Positions 1 through 10,204 of a stretch of 64,000 bases of DNA are shown piece by piece (positions within the stretch are counted from its first letter, which is position 1; every line of letters starts with the position of its first letter). The stretch comes from Liriodendron chinense (Eukaryota; Streptophyta; Magnoliopsida; Magnoliales; Magnoliaceae). The DNA is taken from the NCBI GenBank assembly GCA_003013855.2, contig PVNU02001430.1, forward strand, positions 1,984,001 to 2,048,000, in the 5' to 3' direction. Both the position numbers and the translations under genes were made by a program. The notes beneath the pieces are model-generated. The model was not told the origin of the DNA, searched no databases, and saw only the letters and a list, made by a program, of their open reading frames with translations.

Positions 1-31
1 ATATAAAATAAAATAAATCGGCAATTTATGT

Positions 32-35
32 TTGT

Positions 36-119
<84 letters not shown>
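32..119. repeat. Compound (GT)n-(GA)n microsatellite
   Basis: Imperfect GT repeats to about base 74 run directly into an uninterrupted GA tract ending about base 119. Confidence 0.97.
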
Positions 120-122
<3 letters not shown>

Positions 123-323
123 ATACCTGTGGAGGATCCTCAGTTGAGAAAGGGATATTTTCGTGGTCGTCATGAGGGATCTTCCACGGAGAGAAGATGA
201 AGAAGAGAATCGAGAAGACGAGAAGGGAAATGTAGGCAGAGATGGAAGATGGAGAGGGTCTGCGCAGGATTCGAGTTCGGTGCTGAGAATAGTACGAGGA
301 TCTGCTGCTGTTGCTCTTTATTA

Positions 324-326
<3 letters not shown>

Positions 327-358
<32 letters not shown>
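327..358. repeat. (TC)n microsatellite
   Basis: Uninterrupted TC dinucleotide run of about 16 units. Confidence 0.97.
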
Positions 359-360
<2 letters not shown>

Positions 361-744
361 CACGTTCTTCCCCTTTTGCATTCAGAAACTCTACCGGCTC
401 TTCCTAGACACTGGAGGAGGTCTTGCCTTAAGGGCGTTGGATCCAGCGACAGGTTCGTCGCCCAATACCTGACACGCTAGGGGTTGGTCAATAGATTTAG
501 ACCCTCTTCTACCCCGAATCGAACCGGGTAGAGCCCCACCCCCTTTTCTTTCTTTTTTATTGGGTTAGTAGACACACACCAACTGAGTCCGACTCCATCC
601 TCGAGCCTAATTGGCCAGCTCAGCTCGGTTCAGTCAACAAGGGCTAGCTCAAGGCCAGTTGATGTTCGAGCGGCTGAGTTCGAATTCGAGTTTGAGGTTT
701 GCGAACAGCCAGTAGGCGAGGTCCGCACCTTTTGGCAGAGCGCC

Positions 745-1560
745 AAGATCGGGGCTTTCTACGGGTTGGGTTTGTCTCTTTCTAGGACTTAGTACTGATT
801 GATGGTTAAATGAGGTTTGTTAAAGACTGGAGTCACCACTAGCCAATTACTTCAACTCTATAGTCACTAGACTTCGTAGAAATGCTTAAAACCAGGGACA
901 TAAAAATTCTCAGTTTTAAGATAACTCCTTGATTTGCTACCTGAGATTCGAGGTAAAAATCATGGTTACAGAGAGGGAAGGAGTTAGGCACCCACTTTGA
1001 CCAGACCGACGGACGGTCTCTACTTCACAGGATAATGCTAAGTCCGAGGATTAGTTCTGATTCTTGTACTTTTATGCATGTTGTGTGTGCTAAATGTCAT
1101 GTCTTATTGCACCATAGTTTGTCAAGCAGTGTCTTGGGCCCAACATTCATACCCTGAATCACTAACTTACCGTGCGGAGTGACTATCAACCCAAGTTTTT
1201 TATGAGTAGGATCCGAGATAACTAGACAAGCCTCAGAGCATACACTTGATTCGGCTAGAAAATGTTATGGATGAATGAAATGAAATGAGCAGGGGATTAA
1301 GAAGGAAGTAGGTGTTGCACAATACTAATGCATGACTGTATGAAATTAACCATAGACTAGAGGCTTGAGTGGACGGTAGTATTGCAAGGATCGACTCGAG
1401 TGGCTTGGTTAGGCATGGGTTGACTCAAGAGGCTAAGGTTGGATTGCACCAGACTAATGCTAAGCTCACTTCCTCACTCCCACTCTCCTTGGTGGAGGGA
1501 TGGCTGGACTAGGATTGTTAAGGGGGGGCTAAGAGGCTAAAGGGCTAGAGGAGAATATGG
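745..1560 (-). mobile_element. Relic G: decayed Tat-type LTR fragment
   Basis: This stretch aligns, with many changes and indels, to the middle of the LTRs of elements A and B. Shared landmarks in order are the 'gagtc(g/a)ccactagcca' block near 825, the 'cggtctctacttcac' block near 1013, the 'cagagcatac' block near 1236, the 'ttgcac' block near 1314 and the 'ctctccttggtggagggatgg' block near 1484. It is more diverged than A's own two LTRs are from each other, so it is an older copy of a related family. No PBS, coding part or clear TG/CA ends were found. Element A begins about 70 bp to its right. Confidence 0.75.
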
Positions 1561-1625
1561 TTTTACGAGGTTCTATCTATGTTCCCAAGCATACAAAAGA
1601 ATCTATATCAAATTCATCACAGATC

Positions 1626-1630
1626 ATTAC
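1626..1630. repeat. TSD of element A, left copy (ATTAC)
   Basis: Exact match to 63935-63939, directly outside the other end of A. Confidence 0.93.
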
Positions 1631-3008
1631 TGTGGACGCTCGCCGTTCTGCGCTCCCGGACGTTCTCCCTTCCTTTCGGAAAAGAAGAGGGGTGTGTGCG
1701 TGTAAATCGCCGTTTGTGCCACTGGCTTGCCTTGTTCTCGAGGGCTTTTTGTCAGTTGTCGTATTAAGCTGAATGTGTTGGATGAGTTTGTATAAGACCA
1801 GAGTCGCCACTAGCTAGTTACTTCGAATCTATAGTTGGCTAGACCCCATAAAAATGTTAGAGAAGGAAATCCAAAGATTCATTCATCTAAAATGACTCCT
1901 TTTGATATGCGGCCAGAGATTCGAGGTAAGGGATCACGGTTACAAGGTGAGAAGAGGTTAAGCACCCCACACACTGCCTGTACCGAGGTACGGTCTCTAC
2001 TTCACAAAATCGAGCTAATACTTGAAAGTCTGATTTAATCCTCGTACATTCTCATGGATGACATGATGCATGAATGCAGGTCTGAACAGTAAGAGTTTCT
2101 GATGGGCAAGTTTCCATTAACAGGCAAGCCCAGAGCATACGCTCGAATTAACATGTGCTTTATGCGGGATGCATGTTGTGTGTTTGAATAATCAAAGTGC
2201 TTGTAGTGGCATGATAAGCAGGGGGTTGGAAGGAAAGTAAATGTTGTAATTATACTAGATGCGAATGAGATGATGCTGGTAAAAGAATAGCTAGATGGAC
2301 GGAGATGTCGCAAAGGTTTGCTTCGAGTGGCTAGATCAAGAGTTGGGCGGCTTGGGAGACTTGGACCAGGGTCAGGCTGGGCTGGACTAGGGTTAGGCTC
2401 TCCTCACTCGGGCTCTCCTTGGTGGAGGAATGGCTAAAGGGATGGAGATGAACTCGGACTAAGGGGATTTCTTTGGAACTTGAGGGATGCTGAAACAAGA
2501 GAAGGAATGGGGTATTTATAGCAGTGGGTAGTGGCAGAACCCGTAAATATTTTTGGGCGGCACCCTAAGGGCTGCCCATACGGTCGTTCTGCTTCGTCTT
2601 CGGAGCATACGGCCTCTGAACCTGAAGCAGAAAATCCCCAGGTTCGGAGTTGTGGACCTACTCCGAGGCTATGGTTTGGAACTCGGTGAGTTAACTGGGT
2701 TTGGAAGATGGGTTGACATGGTGAGTTGACTCGATGGGTTCACTCAGCGGGTTGGCTTGATGATTTGACTTTGTGGGTTGACTCACCAAGTTTGACTTTT
2801 TTAGGATTTTTTTGACTGGTTTTTCTTATGGGGGGTTTTTGGAGTTAATATTTAGGGGTGAGTTGACTGGGTTTAGGCTTGAGCTGGGCTATGGATTGGG
2901 GCTTACAAGGGTGAGTTTGGCTGGGTTTGGACATGGAATTTAGGGGTATGGTCATCCATTCATTCAGCTATCTCTACCAACATTGTAGCCGAAGGTGGGG
3001 TGTCTACA
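1631..3008 (-). repeat. Element A 3' LTR
   Basis: Begins TGTGGACGCTCG and ends GGTGTCTACA on the plus strand (the minus-strand start is TGTAGACACC). It contains a minus-strand TATAAATA (2513-2520), a decayed GC inverted repeat (about 2554-2579) and a degenerate GTTGACTC array (about 2690-2880). A single copy of the region duplicated in B's LTR is present. Confidence 0.94.
2513..2520 (-). promoter_or_regulatory. TATA box of A 3' LTR
   Basis: TATTTATA on plus reads TATAAATA on minus. The same site is conserved in all four A/B LTRs (27167, 59667, 63439). Confidence 0.7.
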
Positions 3009-3022
3009 GATGTCCCTCTTTG
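3009..3022 (-). other. Element A polypurine tract
   Basis: The minus strand reads AAAGAGGGACATC directly against the LTR start TGTAGACACC, as expected for plus-strand DNA priming. B has the same tract at 27633-27646. Confidence 0.85.
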
Positions 3023-3082
3023 GCAGAGGTTACATGCAACCGAATGTCAAAGCGAGTGGACACCCCACTTCTAACCCGGTCA

Positions 3083-3990
3083 TTCATAGATCTTGGTCTG
3101 AAATCTTTGCTTGCCTTTGGATCTGCGTCAGTTGATTGTTTGGAAATTGATCACTCGCACATACCGCAGGAGTTTGGAGAAAACGTTGCGATTGTCCCTG
3201 CATGCGCTGCAACCTGGGTACCCAATCGCAACCCTTCCATTCCCGATCGGTACTAACATCGGAAAGGTACAGGAGAGCCTCTGTGTCCGTCATAGTCTTA
3301 CGAGGTTACCGACCCGGAGATTGATTGTTTGATGCTTTCCCGGATCACTCCAGGAGTACTTGTTTCGCTTGACTGTCAAAGTGGTTAGCTACCCTGCGTC
3401 CATGTAGTCTTACGGGAGATCACTACGCCGATTGGACTCAGTCAAGGAACTTCAGGCATCCACGCCTAGGTATGTGCGGGTGAACTCTTTCCACCCGATC
3501 TGCTGGTTTTGATGCTTGGTTTGCAATTCATTCTTTCTTAGATTGTGGTTCGGAATCTTTGTCTTCCTTTGTATCTGAGTCAGTTGATTATTTGGAAATT
3601 GATGACTCACACATATCGCGGGAGTTTAGAGAAAACGTTGCGATTGTCCCTACATGCACTGCAACCTGGGTACCCAATCGCAACCCTTCAATTCCCGATC
3701 GGTACTAACATTGGAAAGGTACAGTAGAGCCTCTGCGTCCGTCATAGTCCTACAAGGTTACCGACCCGGAGATTAATTGTTTGATTCTTTCCCGGATCAC
3801 TCCAGGAGTACTTGTTTCGCTTGACTGTCAAAGTGGTTAGCTGCCCTGCGTCCATGTAGTCTTCTAGGAGATCACTACGCCGACTTGGACTCAGTCAAGG
3901 TACTTCAGGCATCCACGCCTAGGTATGTGCGGGTGAACTCTTTCCACCCGATCTGCTGGTTTTGATACTTGGGTTACAATTCATCGTTTC
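3083..3990. repeat. ~452-bp direct tandem duplication (element A)
   Basis: Two diverged units. The block around 'gagaaaacgttgcgattg' occurs at about 3177 and again about 452 bp later, followed in both by 'ctgggtacccaatcgcaac' and 'cacgcctaggtatgtgcggg'. B has the same duplication, so it predates the split of A and B. Confidence 0.88.
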
Positions 3991-4230
3991 CACCGTTCAG
4001 ATGGTTTCTTTGACCGAGCCTTTTGGCTTTCATCTTTTCGTATCTTGGCATTTAGTACGACACTGACACTAGCGTTCAATTCGACCGTACTTTGACTGCA
4101 TTGGATCCGATGATTTCCGGGGAAACCGCGAGACATCGGATCTTATTTGATTTTTGTGTCGGCTCCTACCCAGAGATATGGAAGATCTCTTGCTACTTTG
4201 GAGGCCGAAGCTCTACTGGGAAAATGCTTT

Positions 4231-4460
4231 TGGATTTTGAAAAGATACCTACTCTGGGGAGTGATAATCCGTGGGTTTTTTTTATTTGCGAATAGGAAAA
4301 CATGTTTTTTTTTTTGAATTTTTGAAAAGATACCCACTCTGGGGAGTGATACTCCGTGGGGTTTTTATTTCCAAATAGGAAAATATGTTTTTTGGATTTT
4401 TGAAAAGATACCCACTCTGGGAAGTGATACTCCGTGGGGTTTTTATTTGCAAATAGGAAT
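4231..4460. repeat. Three ~80-bp repeats 'gaaaagatac..actctgg' (element A)
   Basis: Copies start near 4239, 4324 and 4402. B has only one (about 28875), so the array expanded in A or contracted in B. Confidence 0.85.
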
Positions 4461-5779
4461 ATATGTAATATATATTTTTTTTTTGTCTTTTTGAAAAAGA
4501 AATTTGGCTTGCACGCGCCTCCACTAGGGATGCATGTGGGGTCTTTAGCTAATAGATTTTTATTTTGAAAGCAGGTAAACATGATGATTGATGCGATGGA
4601 TGCTGATGCATGGGGATGCATATTTTATGATGGATGCATGGTTTGGCTCATTCTCTTTCAGTTCGATGATTTCGCCTTTGCTGGGGATGCAGAGAACTTT
4701 AAGCTTATTGCTTGCGGGGTTATACTCCTCTAGGGATTTCTTTTTTTTTTTTTAATGCAGATGTTTGGTCAGCGGGTTGGTCAAGATCCCGACCCGTGGT
4801 CGATCAGGTTCATCGTCCCAAGATGCTGTTTCTTTGCTAATGGGAATGGATGAAGGATGTTATCAGACTTCAAGATGTTCTTCTGGGCATAGATGTGATT
4901 GGGATGGTGCTTGGTAGTCAGTTTTGGTCAAGATTCCAATTTGTGGGCGATTGGATCCGTCGTCCCAAACTGTGAAATAAGTGATCGGAGTTCGGGACTC
5001 CTGAAGTGCAGTGCTGGGGATAGTGACAATTTTTTATGATTTTTGTAAATATTTTGTCTGAATCTTTACCTGAGTAGTCAGGATGGAGATCAATTATTGA
5101 AAACAAAGGAAATATTTTTGTGATTTTGAAAATATTTGGTCCGAGTAGAGATCGATGTTATTGAAAGTAAGGGAAATATTTTGTGATTTTTGAAAGATGA
5201 TTTTGCAATGTTTTGGTATTTTTCTGATTTTTCTGAAATGCAGGGAAAAGTATGGAATTTTCATCCATTTCCAACTTCTACTGCTGGTAAGGCACCCGAT
5301 ACATTTCACATCAGTGAGCAAGACGAATCTCACACAGTTAAGTGCTGTAGTTTTACATCTTCGGATGAGGGGATTTCGAGGGTTTTCAGTCAACACACCC
5401 ACAAAGTTGCATGTTCCTCATGTGCAATGCACATAGACCACGTATCGTCTGAAGGACTCCTTTAGCCACAAAATGAGCCACATCCTCACATTTCCCTTTG
5501 TCAATTCAGTTTGGGGCCTTATGCTGCTCACAATTCCGTGAGGGTGCGCTTCACCTCCCAACTGCCTTAATCCCTTTCATGAGTTTTAGGAACAGGGAAC
5601 ATCCGTCAGATTCAACAGCGACTTTCAAATCAAGGTTGTCTATCACGGTGCGTTCAACACGAACAGGATCGCGAGGTTCTACCCGCCTCAGCCCTTACCT
5701 AGTTAGCAGACTCCGGATACCCGTACGATCAAGTGTCAGCCATGTTCGTAACAGGTTGGGAAAGAAAGCCCCCGAGAAG

Positions 5780-6540
5780 TTAATCCCAGTGTAGTTTTAG
5801 GTCTTCGGACCGTTTGGGATGAATTTGCGCAGTTGAAATTGATGGTGAATTTTTTGGCTTTGAAAAAGTTCTAGACTTCAACTCGAGTAATCGAGGTTGA
5901 TACTGGTTTTTATGGAAAGCTTAAAATCTTTTTGGTATGATCATTTTTTTATCGAACCTTGATCCGAGCGGTCGAGGCCGATGCCGTTTTTTGGTTGAAA
6001 GCAAGAAAGGTCCCCCGAGAAATTAATCCCAGTGTAGTTTAAGGTCTTCGGACCAAAAAAATTATGTACAAAATAGGGCAACATATTTTTTTGATTTTTT
6101 TTTAAATGATCTAGGTCATCAGAACTTGGCCCGAACGGCTGGGATCGATGCCGGTTTTTAAAAAAATCTCTCGGGATGTTGATCCCGACGTAGTTTAAGG
6201 TCTTCGGACCCAAAAACTTTGTAAAGGCGAAAATACATTCTTTTGTGATTTTCAAAATGATCCGGATTATCGAACCTCAAGTCAAGTTGTTAAGGTCGAT
6301 GCTGGTTTTTATTAAAAAGTCTCTCAGGATGTTGATCCCGAAGTAGTTTAAGGTCTTCAGACCAAAACTTGTACAGGCAAGGGCAACACACATTTTTTTT
6401 TATTTTTTTATTTTTTTTCAAAAGGTCCAGTCTATCTGACCCCTTCCTTGATCGGTTGAGGTCAAATGACGGTTTTTATTATGAAATCCCTCAGGATGTT
6501 GATCCCGACGTAGTTTAAGGTCTTCAAACCAAAACTTTGT
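5780..6540. repeat. ~155-bp tandem array, about 5 units (element A)
   Basis: Units share 'gtagttt(a/t)aggtcttcggacc' at about 5793, 6033, 6190, 6345 and 6510, usually preceded by an inverted repeat of the type cggga..tcccg. It corresponds to B 30380-31400. Confidence 0.9.
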
Positions 6541-7099
6541 GGTTGGGCATACTTACCTTGCTTTGTTCAGCTTTTAACGGGGCTGATTGTGATTTGAGTG
6601 GTCCGAATTGCTTGAATTGGCCCTGTGGGCCCTTTCCAGACTTCAGCTTTGCTTTGGAGCACCTATCCTTGATGTTTTGTGAGGCTAAAAAGGCTTCCCA
6701 TGGTGCGGATGATGACTTGAATGGCTCAGATTGTTCTTTTTAACCATGTGGGCCCACTTGATGATCAGATCTTGGACTCTAGCCTTCTTTCTTGATGATC
6801 AAGCCCTTGATGTTGCTATTTGATAAGCCGTGTAAGCTTTCCCATGGCTTGGATCACGATGATCTAACCTTTGAGTGGCTCAGATTGCTTGTGGGCCTCT
6901 CTTGATCAATTTTCCTTTTCTTTGACTTGATCAGACTTATTTTGACCGCAGTACTTCATGATTGGACTGGTGGGGTACCTTTTAGGTGATTCAGATCGGT
7001 TTCGGACAAAATTCGAAGTTAATAGGAGCTTTGGGCGGCCCTCAGGGTGCCATTTGCTGAAGTGGCCTGGCAGTCTCACCTACCAAAGACTGTGAAGCC

Positions 7100-7754
7100 A
7101 ATCCCGCGGAGAGAGAGAAAGACCGTCCGTACAAGCGGCCCACTAGGGGTCGCCCAGACCTCCTCTCTTGTGTGGTCTGGGCTGGTCCTAGTTCGAACAT
7201 TCCATGGTTGCTTCTTGTTGCTGTCTCAACATTCTTTGTCTCTGAATCTTTGATCCCGGCCATGTATCCTTCTCTTGTCTTCACCTTTCTTTTCATTTTT
7301 GTCTTTTTCTCTTTTGATCCTCTCTTGGACAGCCATTGATGATGGCTTAGGGGTGATGAAGGCTGATCCTAGTGGGTCCCATACTTCAGAAGATGGTGGG
7401 GGCTTTAATGATGGTGAGATGTTATTGAATAATGATGTAGATAAAGGTTTAAATGGGGCCATTGATGGTGGATTAAGGGTGGTTGTTGGGGAAGCTTTGA
7501 ATGCCCCCATTAATGGTGGGATTGCTGAAAATTCTGACTTGAATGGGGCATTGACCATGATAGGATTGGATGGTATGGATGGGATGGGGAGATGGGCCAT
7601 AGGTGAGGCTACACATCCTCTGGGCGTGGGCCGCATGGATGATGTGATCGATGGTGATGATGGGGTCATGATAAACATTGATGGGCTAATCTTAGATTGC
7701 CTTCTGGTACCTGTGAGGAGAGAAAACACTTTAGCAAAAGGGTTGAAGCATTAA
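7100..7754 (+). pseudogene. Remnant of antisense D/G-rich gene (element A)
   Basis: A 159-codon open frame (7275-7754) matches the N-terminal part of B's second antisense gene. Both contain AIDDGLG, a run of D/G/N-rich repeats, SDLNGAL, DGMDGM and MDDVIDG, in the same order. Just before AIDDGLG both copies carry a pyrimidine tract ending CAG, like a 3' splice site. Here the homology stops after about 120 residues, and the mobile-domain part found in B is missing, so this is a truncated copy. The 7103-7160 stretch is a decayed form of the GC inverted repeat found at B 36315-36337. Confidence 0.7.
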
Positions 7755-8249
7755 AGCAGGAAGAGAGATACTTACATACTAGGAGGAATGATCGGGAGAA
7801 ATGCACTCACGGAAGGTACCCCATTAGTTGACTGGAAGATGTTTATTTTGAAAGCCCTTTAAGATTTTTTTTTGCTTTTTATTTTTGCATATATATGAAT
7901 AAGGAAAAATGATTTTTTTTAAATATATGTATACAAATCATGCATGAAATGAAAAATTGTGCCAAGTGCTTGTCTGTCTATGCGTGATTCGGATTTGTGC
8001 TTTTAGATGTAGGAATCAGAATATTTGACTCAGCCTGATGTCATACTCGATTTTCTTAATTATTCACCAAGGGTCCTAGTCCCCTTAAGATAGTGCGCAA
8101 TGATATCCTGCCCTAGAATTTGGGCAGATCCTGAAAGAATTGTCGACTCATAGCCGTCATCCTTGCTTCCATTGAATCTTCATGTCGCTTGGATCTCTCA
8201 TGTACCTGCTTTTTTTCTTTTTTTTTTTCTTTTCTTAGCCATTATTACC

Positions 8250-8461
8250 CACAACGCCCTTTCAGTTTTTTGCTGCGTCCGGCTTGCTCGTTATTTTTGC
8301 CCGTGGCGCCCCTTCGGATTTTCACCACGTCCCGGGTATTTGATCTTGCCTGCCCCTTGGTAACTATGCTATTTTTACTCTTTGCACCCTTTCGGGTTTT
8401 CACCAAGTCTGCTGTGTGCCCACTATTTTTACTCGAAGCGCCCTTTTGGGTTTTCACTCCG
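8250..8461 (-). other. Cluster of four RNA hairpins (element A copy)
   Basis: Four 28-nt units at 8250-8277, 8302-8329, 8380-8407 and 8434-8461. On the minus strand each reads outer 5-bp stem, UGAAAA (CAAAAA in the first) opposite CG or UG, a 3-bp inner stem, and a GAAA-type tetraloop (GAAG in the second, AAAA in the fourth). Outer stems are CGCAG/TTGTG, CGTGG/CCACG, CTTGG/CAAAG (one mismatch) and CGGAG/CTTCG, with G-U pairs that form only in minus-strand RNA. Spacing (52, 78, 54) mirrors B's cluster at 39483-39698. Function unknown. Confidence 0.75.
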
Positions 8462-8486
8462 CCCTCTTTGTTTAAGCACACATCTC

Positions 8487-8519
<33 letters not shown>

Positions 8520-8865
8520 GGATAACTGCGGCGACCAGATGTCAGGAATCCGTCGTTGCCGGCCGATGGTAACCTTTTGGCCCTTATCTTAAGTTACAAT
8601 GACAGAGCTGTCGGCCTTGGCTACAGACCCTTCTGAGGTGGATGGATGGATATATGTGTTTCTTTTGAGTCAATTTCTTTTTTCTTTCTTTATTTCTTTC
8701 CTTTTTTTCTCTTTTTGGGGTGTGTGCCCTTTTTTTTTTGCTCTATTCTTTTTTTTCTTCTTTTCTTTGGCTTTTGAACCCTTTATGTGGAACACTTATT
8801 GGTGGACAAGAAGGGATTCTCAGAGGTCTAAGCCTTGACCTCTTGACTTTAGCTCTACTAATGTA

Positions 8866-9700
8866 ACTCTTGATGAGGTTAGATTGGCTTACTTGTGAGA
8901 GATTTTCACGTTGTCGGTGTTGATTGGCTCTGGAAGATCCTTGCCCCTCAGGTTAGTGAGTCGAACGGTGCCTCCTAGAAGAACTTCTCTGATTCTCGGG
9001 GCTTGCCCCTTGAGTCTGATAGATGCGGCAGTGCTTGTTGTAAACCCGATATGACTTTTCTTTTTTCGGCTTCATTCTTCATCAGCACTCACGGTGACAT
9101 GATTTTGACTCGAACTCGTAGGTCTATCTTCTGATTTTAAGCTTCTTGAGAAATTCCTCCATCTTTAGATTTCAAAGGACATCCTATTGCCGATGTTGAT
9201 AGCATGTGGGAACCCTTAACAATTGATGATGTCATTCTTCATGAGAATTATTGCGCGAGATCATAATGTTACATCCTTCCTCTTTATGAAGTAATCAATT
9301 GTTAGATGATGCCAAGTTGATCTTTCCGTTGATGTAGATACCTCATACAGGGAATAGCTGGAGCATCAGGTTGAAGCACACACATGGATTCGATGTGCAT
9401 GCTGCTGACACTTGAAGTATTTTCTGACATGTTAGCAGCAATCTTGTCTTCATTGAGCTACGAGATTTCTCCGATCATTCGTTAGGTCGCATACTCCAGC
9501 ATGGAATGCAAGCATGGTCTTGGCATCATCTCCTTGATAGGCTTGATGAGTTTTTGATCGAGTCTGGATAAGTCTTCATAGGACGCAAGATTGGGAAGTC
9601 ATGACTTCAAAAATTCGATCATTCTCTGCTTATTTTTTGGGGACAAGGATTCTCAATGCACACTTCCTTATGGGTCTCAAGAGATCCTAGGTTTATAATT
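8866..9700 (-). pseudogene. Element A pol remnant: integrase C-terminus and scraps
   Basis: 8870-9000 matches the last codons of B's integrase (B 40135-40260). After an internal deletion, 9361-9450 matches B's integrase zinc-finger region (about 41030-41100), and 9600-9700 matches the RT-proximal end of pol. RT and both RNase H domains are gone. No frame stays open; it is dead. Confidence 0.75.
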
Positions 9701-9888
9701 TAGAAATTTTTTGAGATGACATTGGCTTTTGGTTCAAACTTTTGAGGAGACCCTCCTAGTTTGGGAGTTAGCTCATCATTTTCCTCATCATTAGCTCTGT
9801 CCAGACCCTTGAGTTTGAAGTCCAACTCTAGATTAAAATCATATGAGTCAACTTCATACTCAATTGCTTTGACAGATAGACTTGACAC
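9700..9888 (-). pseudogene. Element A pol N-terminal fragment
   Basis: 62 codons resembling the acidic linker at the start of B's pol. Both contain a VDSYDF/VESYDF block, LELDF, GLD.A, an acidic run and FE.KANV. It is followed leftward by the remains of pol. No catalytic domain remains. Confidence 0.75.
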
Positions 9889-10204
9889 GTTGTTGCTTGA
9901 GATTTTTGAAAGATTTTTGATTTTTTTCTTTTTTGGCTTTGAAAGATTTTCTGTTTTTTTTTTTTTTGGAATTTTGTGAATATCTGGATTTTTTTGAACG
10001 TTTGAAATTTTTTTTTGAAATATTCTTTGTTTTGAGTTTTTGAATCTTCTGATTTTTTTTTGAAATTTTTTTTGGTAAAGGACCCGAGCAAGACGGCGAT
10101 GTGAACTAGGTGTTGCCTGATTCGGCTCGGGGAGCTGAGCACTGTCGGCTTTTATTGGCCATCATGGGGACTACAAACCTGTTACTGCCCTGCACTCCTT
10201 CCCC
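9889..10204 (-). other. A-rich (minus) linker between pro and pol in element A
   Basis: Poly-T-rich on plus (A-rich in the element sense), with repeated gaaatttttt-type runs. It corresponds to B 43590-43800. No credible gene. In the Ogre group of Tat elements an intron lies between protease and RT, so this could be intron-like, but I see no proof. Confidence 0.45.

Larger units (their letters stand above)
1..744. other. Left flank, no recognisable gene
   Basis: Sequence outside element A. It holds two microsatellites and otherwise unassigned DNA. Open frames over the GT/GA/TC repeats translate to low-complexity RE/SL runs and are not believable genes. Nothing else is recognised. Confidence 0.6.
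3023..8865 (-). other. Element A non-coding 3' region between pol and 3' LTR
   Basis: No intact gene. In order it holds a ~452-bp duplication (3083-3990), ~80-bp repeats (4231-4460), a gag/pol-free stretch matching B 29800-30380, a ~155-bp tandem array (5780-6540), a remnant of the second antisense gene (about 7100-7754) and a hairpin cluster (8250-8461). It is collinear with B 27647-40100 except that B has about 4 kb extra (31400-35500) and an intact antisense gene. Confidence 0.8.

Noticed and set aside
3084..3332. Repeated small frames with 'VDCLEI..HSHIPREFGENVAIVPACAATW' on plus
   Set aside because: The frame is kept in four places because the DNA is duplicated in A and B; it lies next to the polypurine tract, has no homology I recognise and no consistent start or stop.
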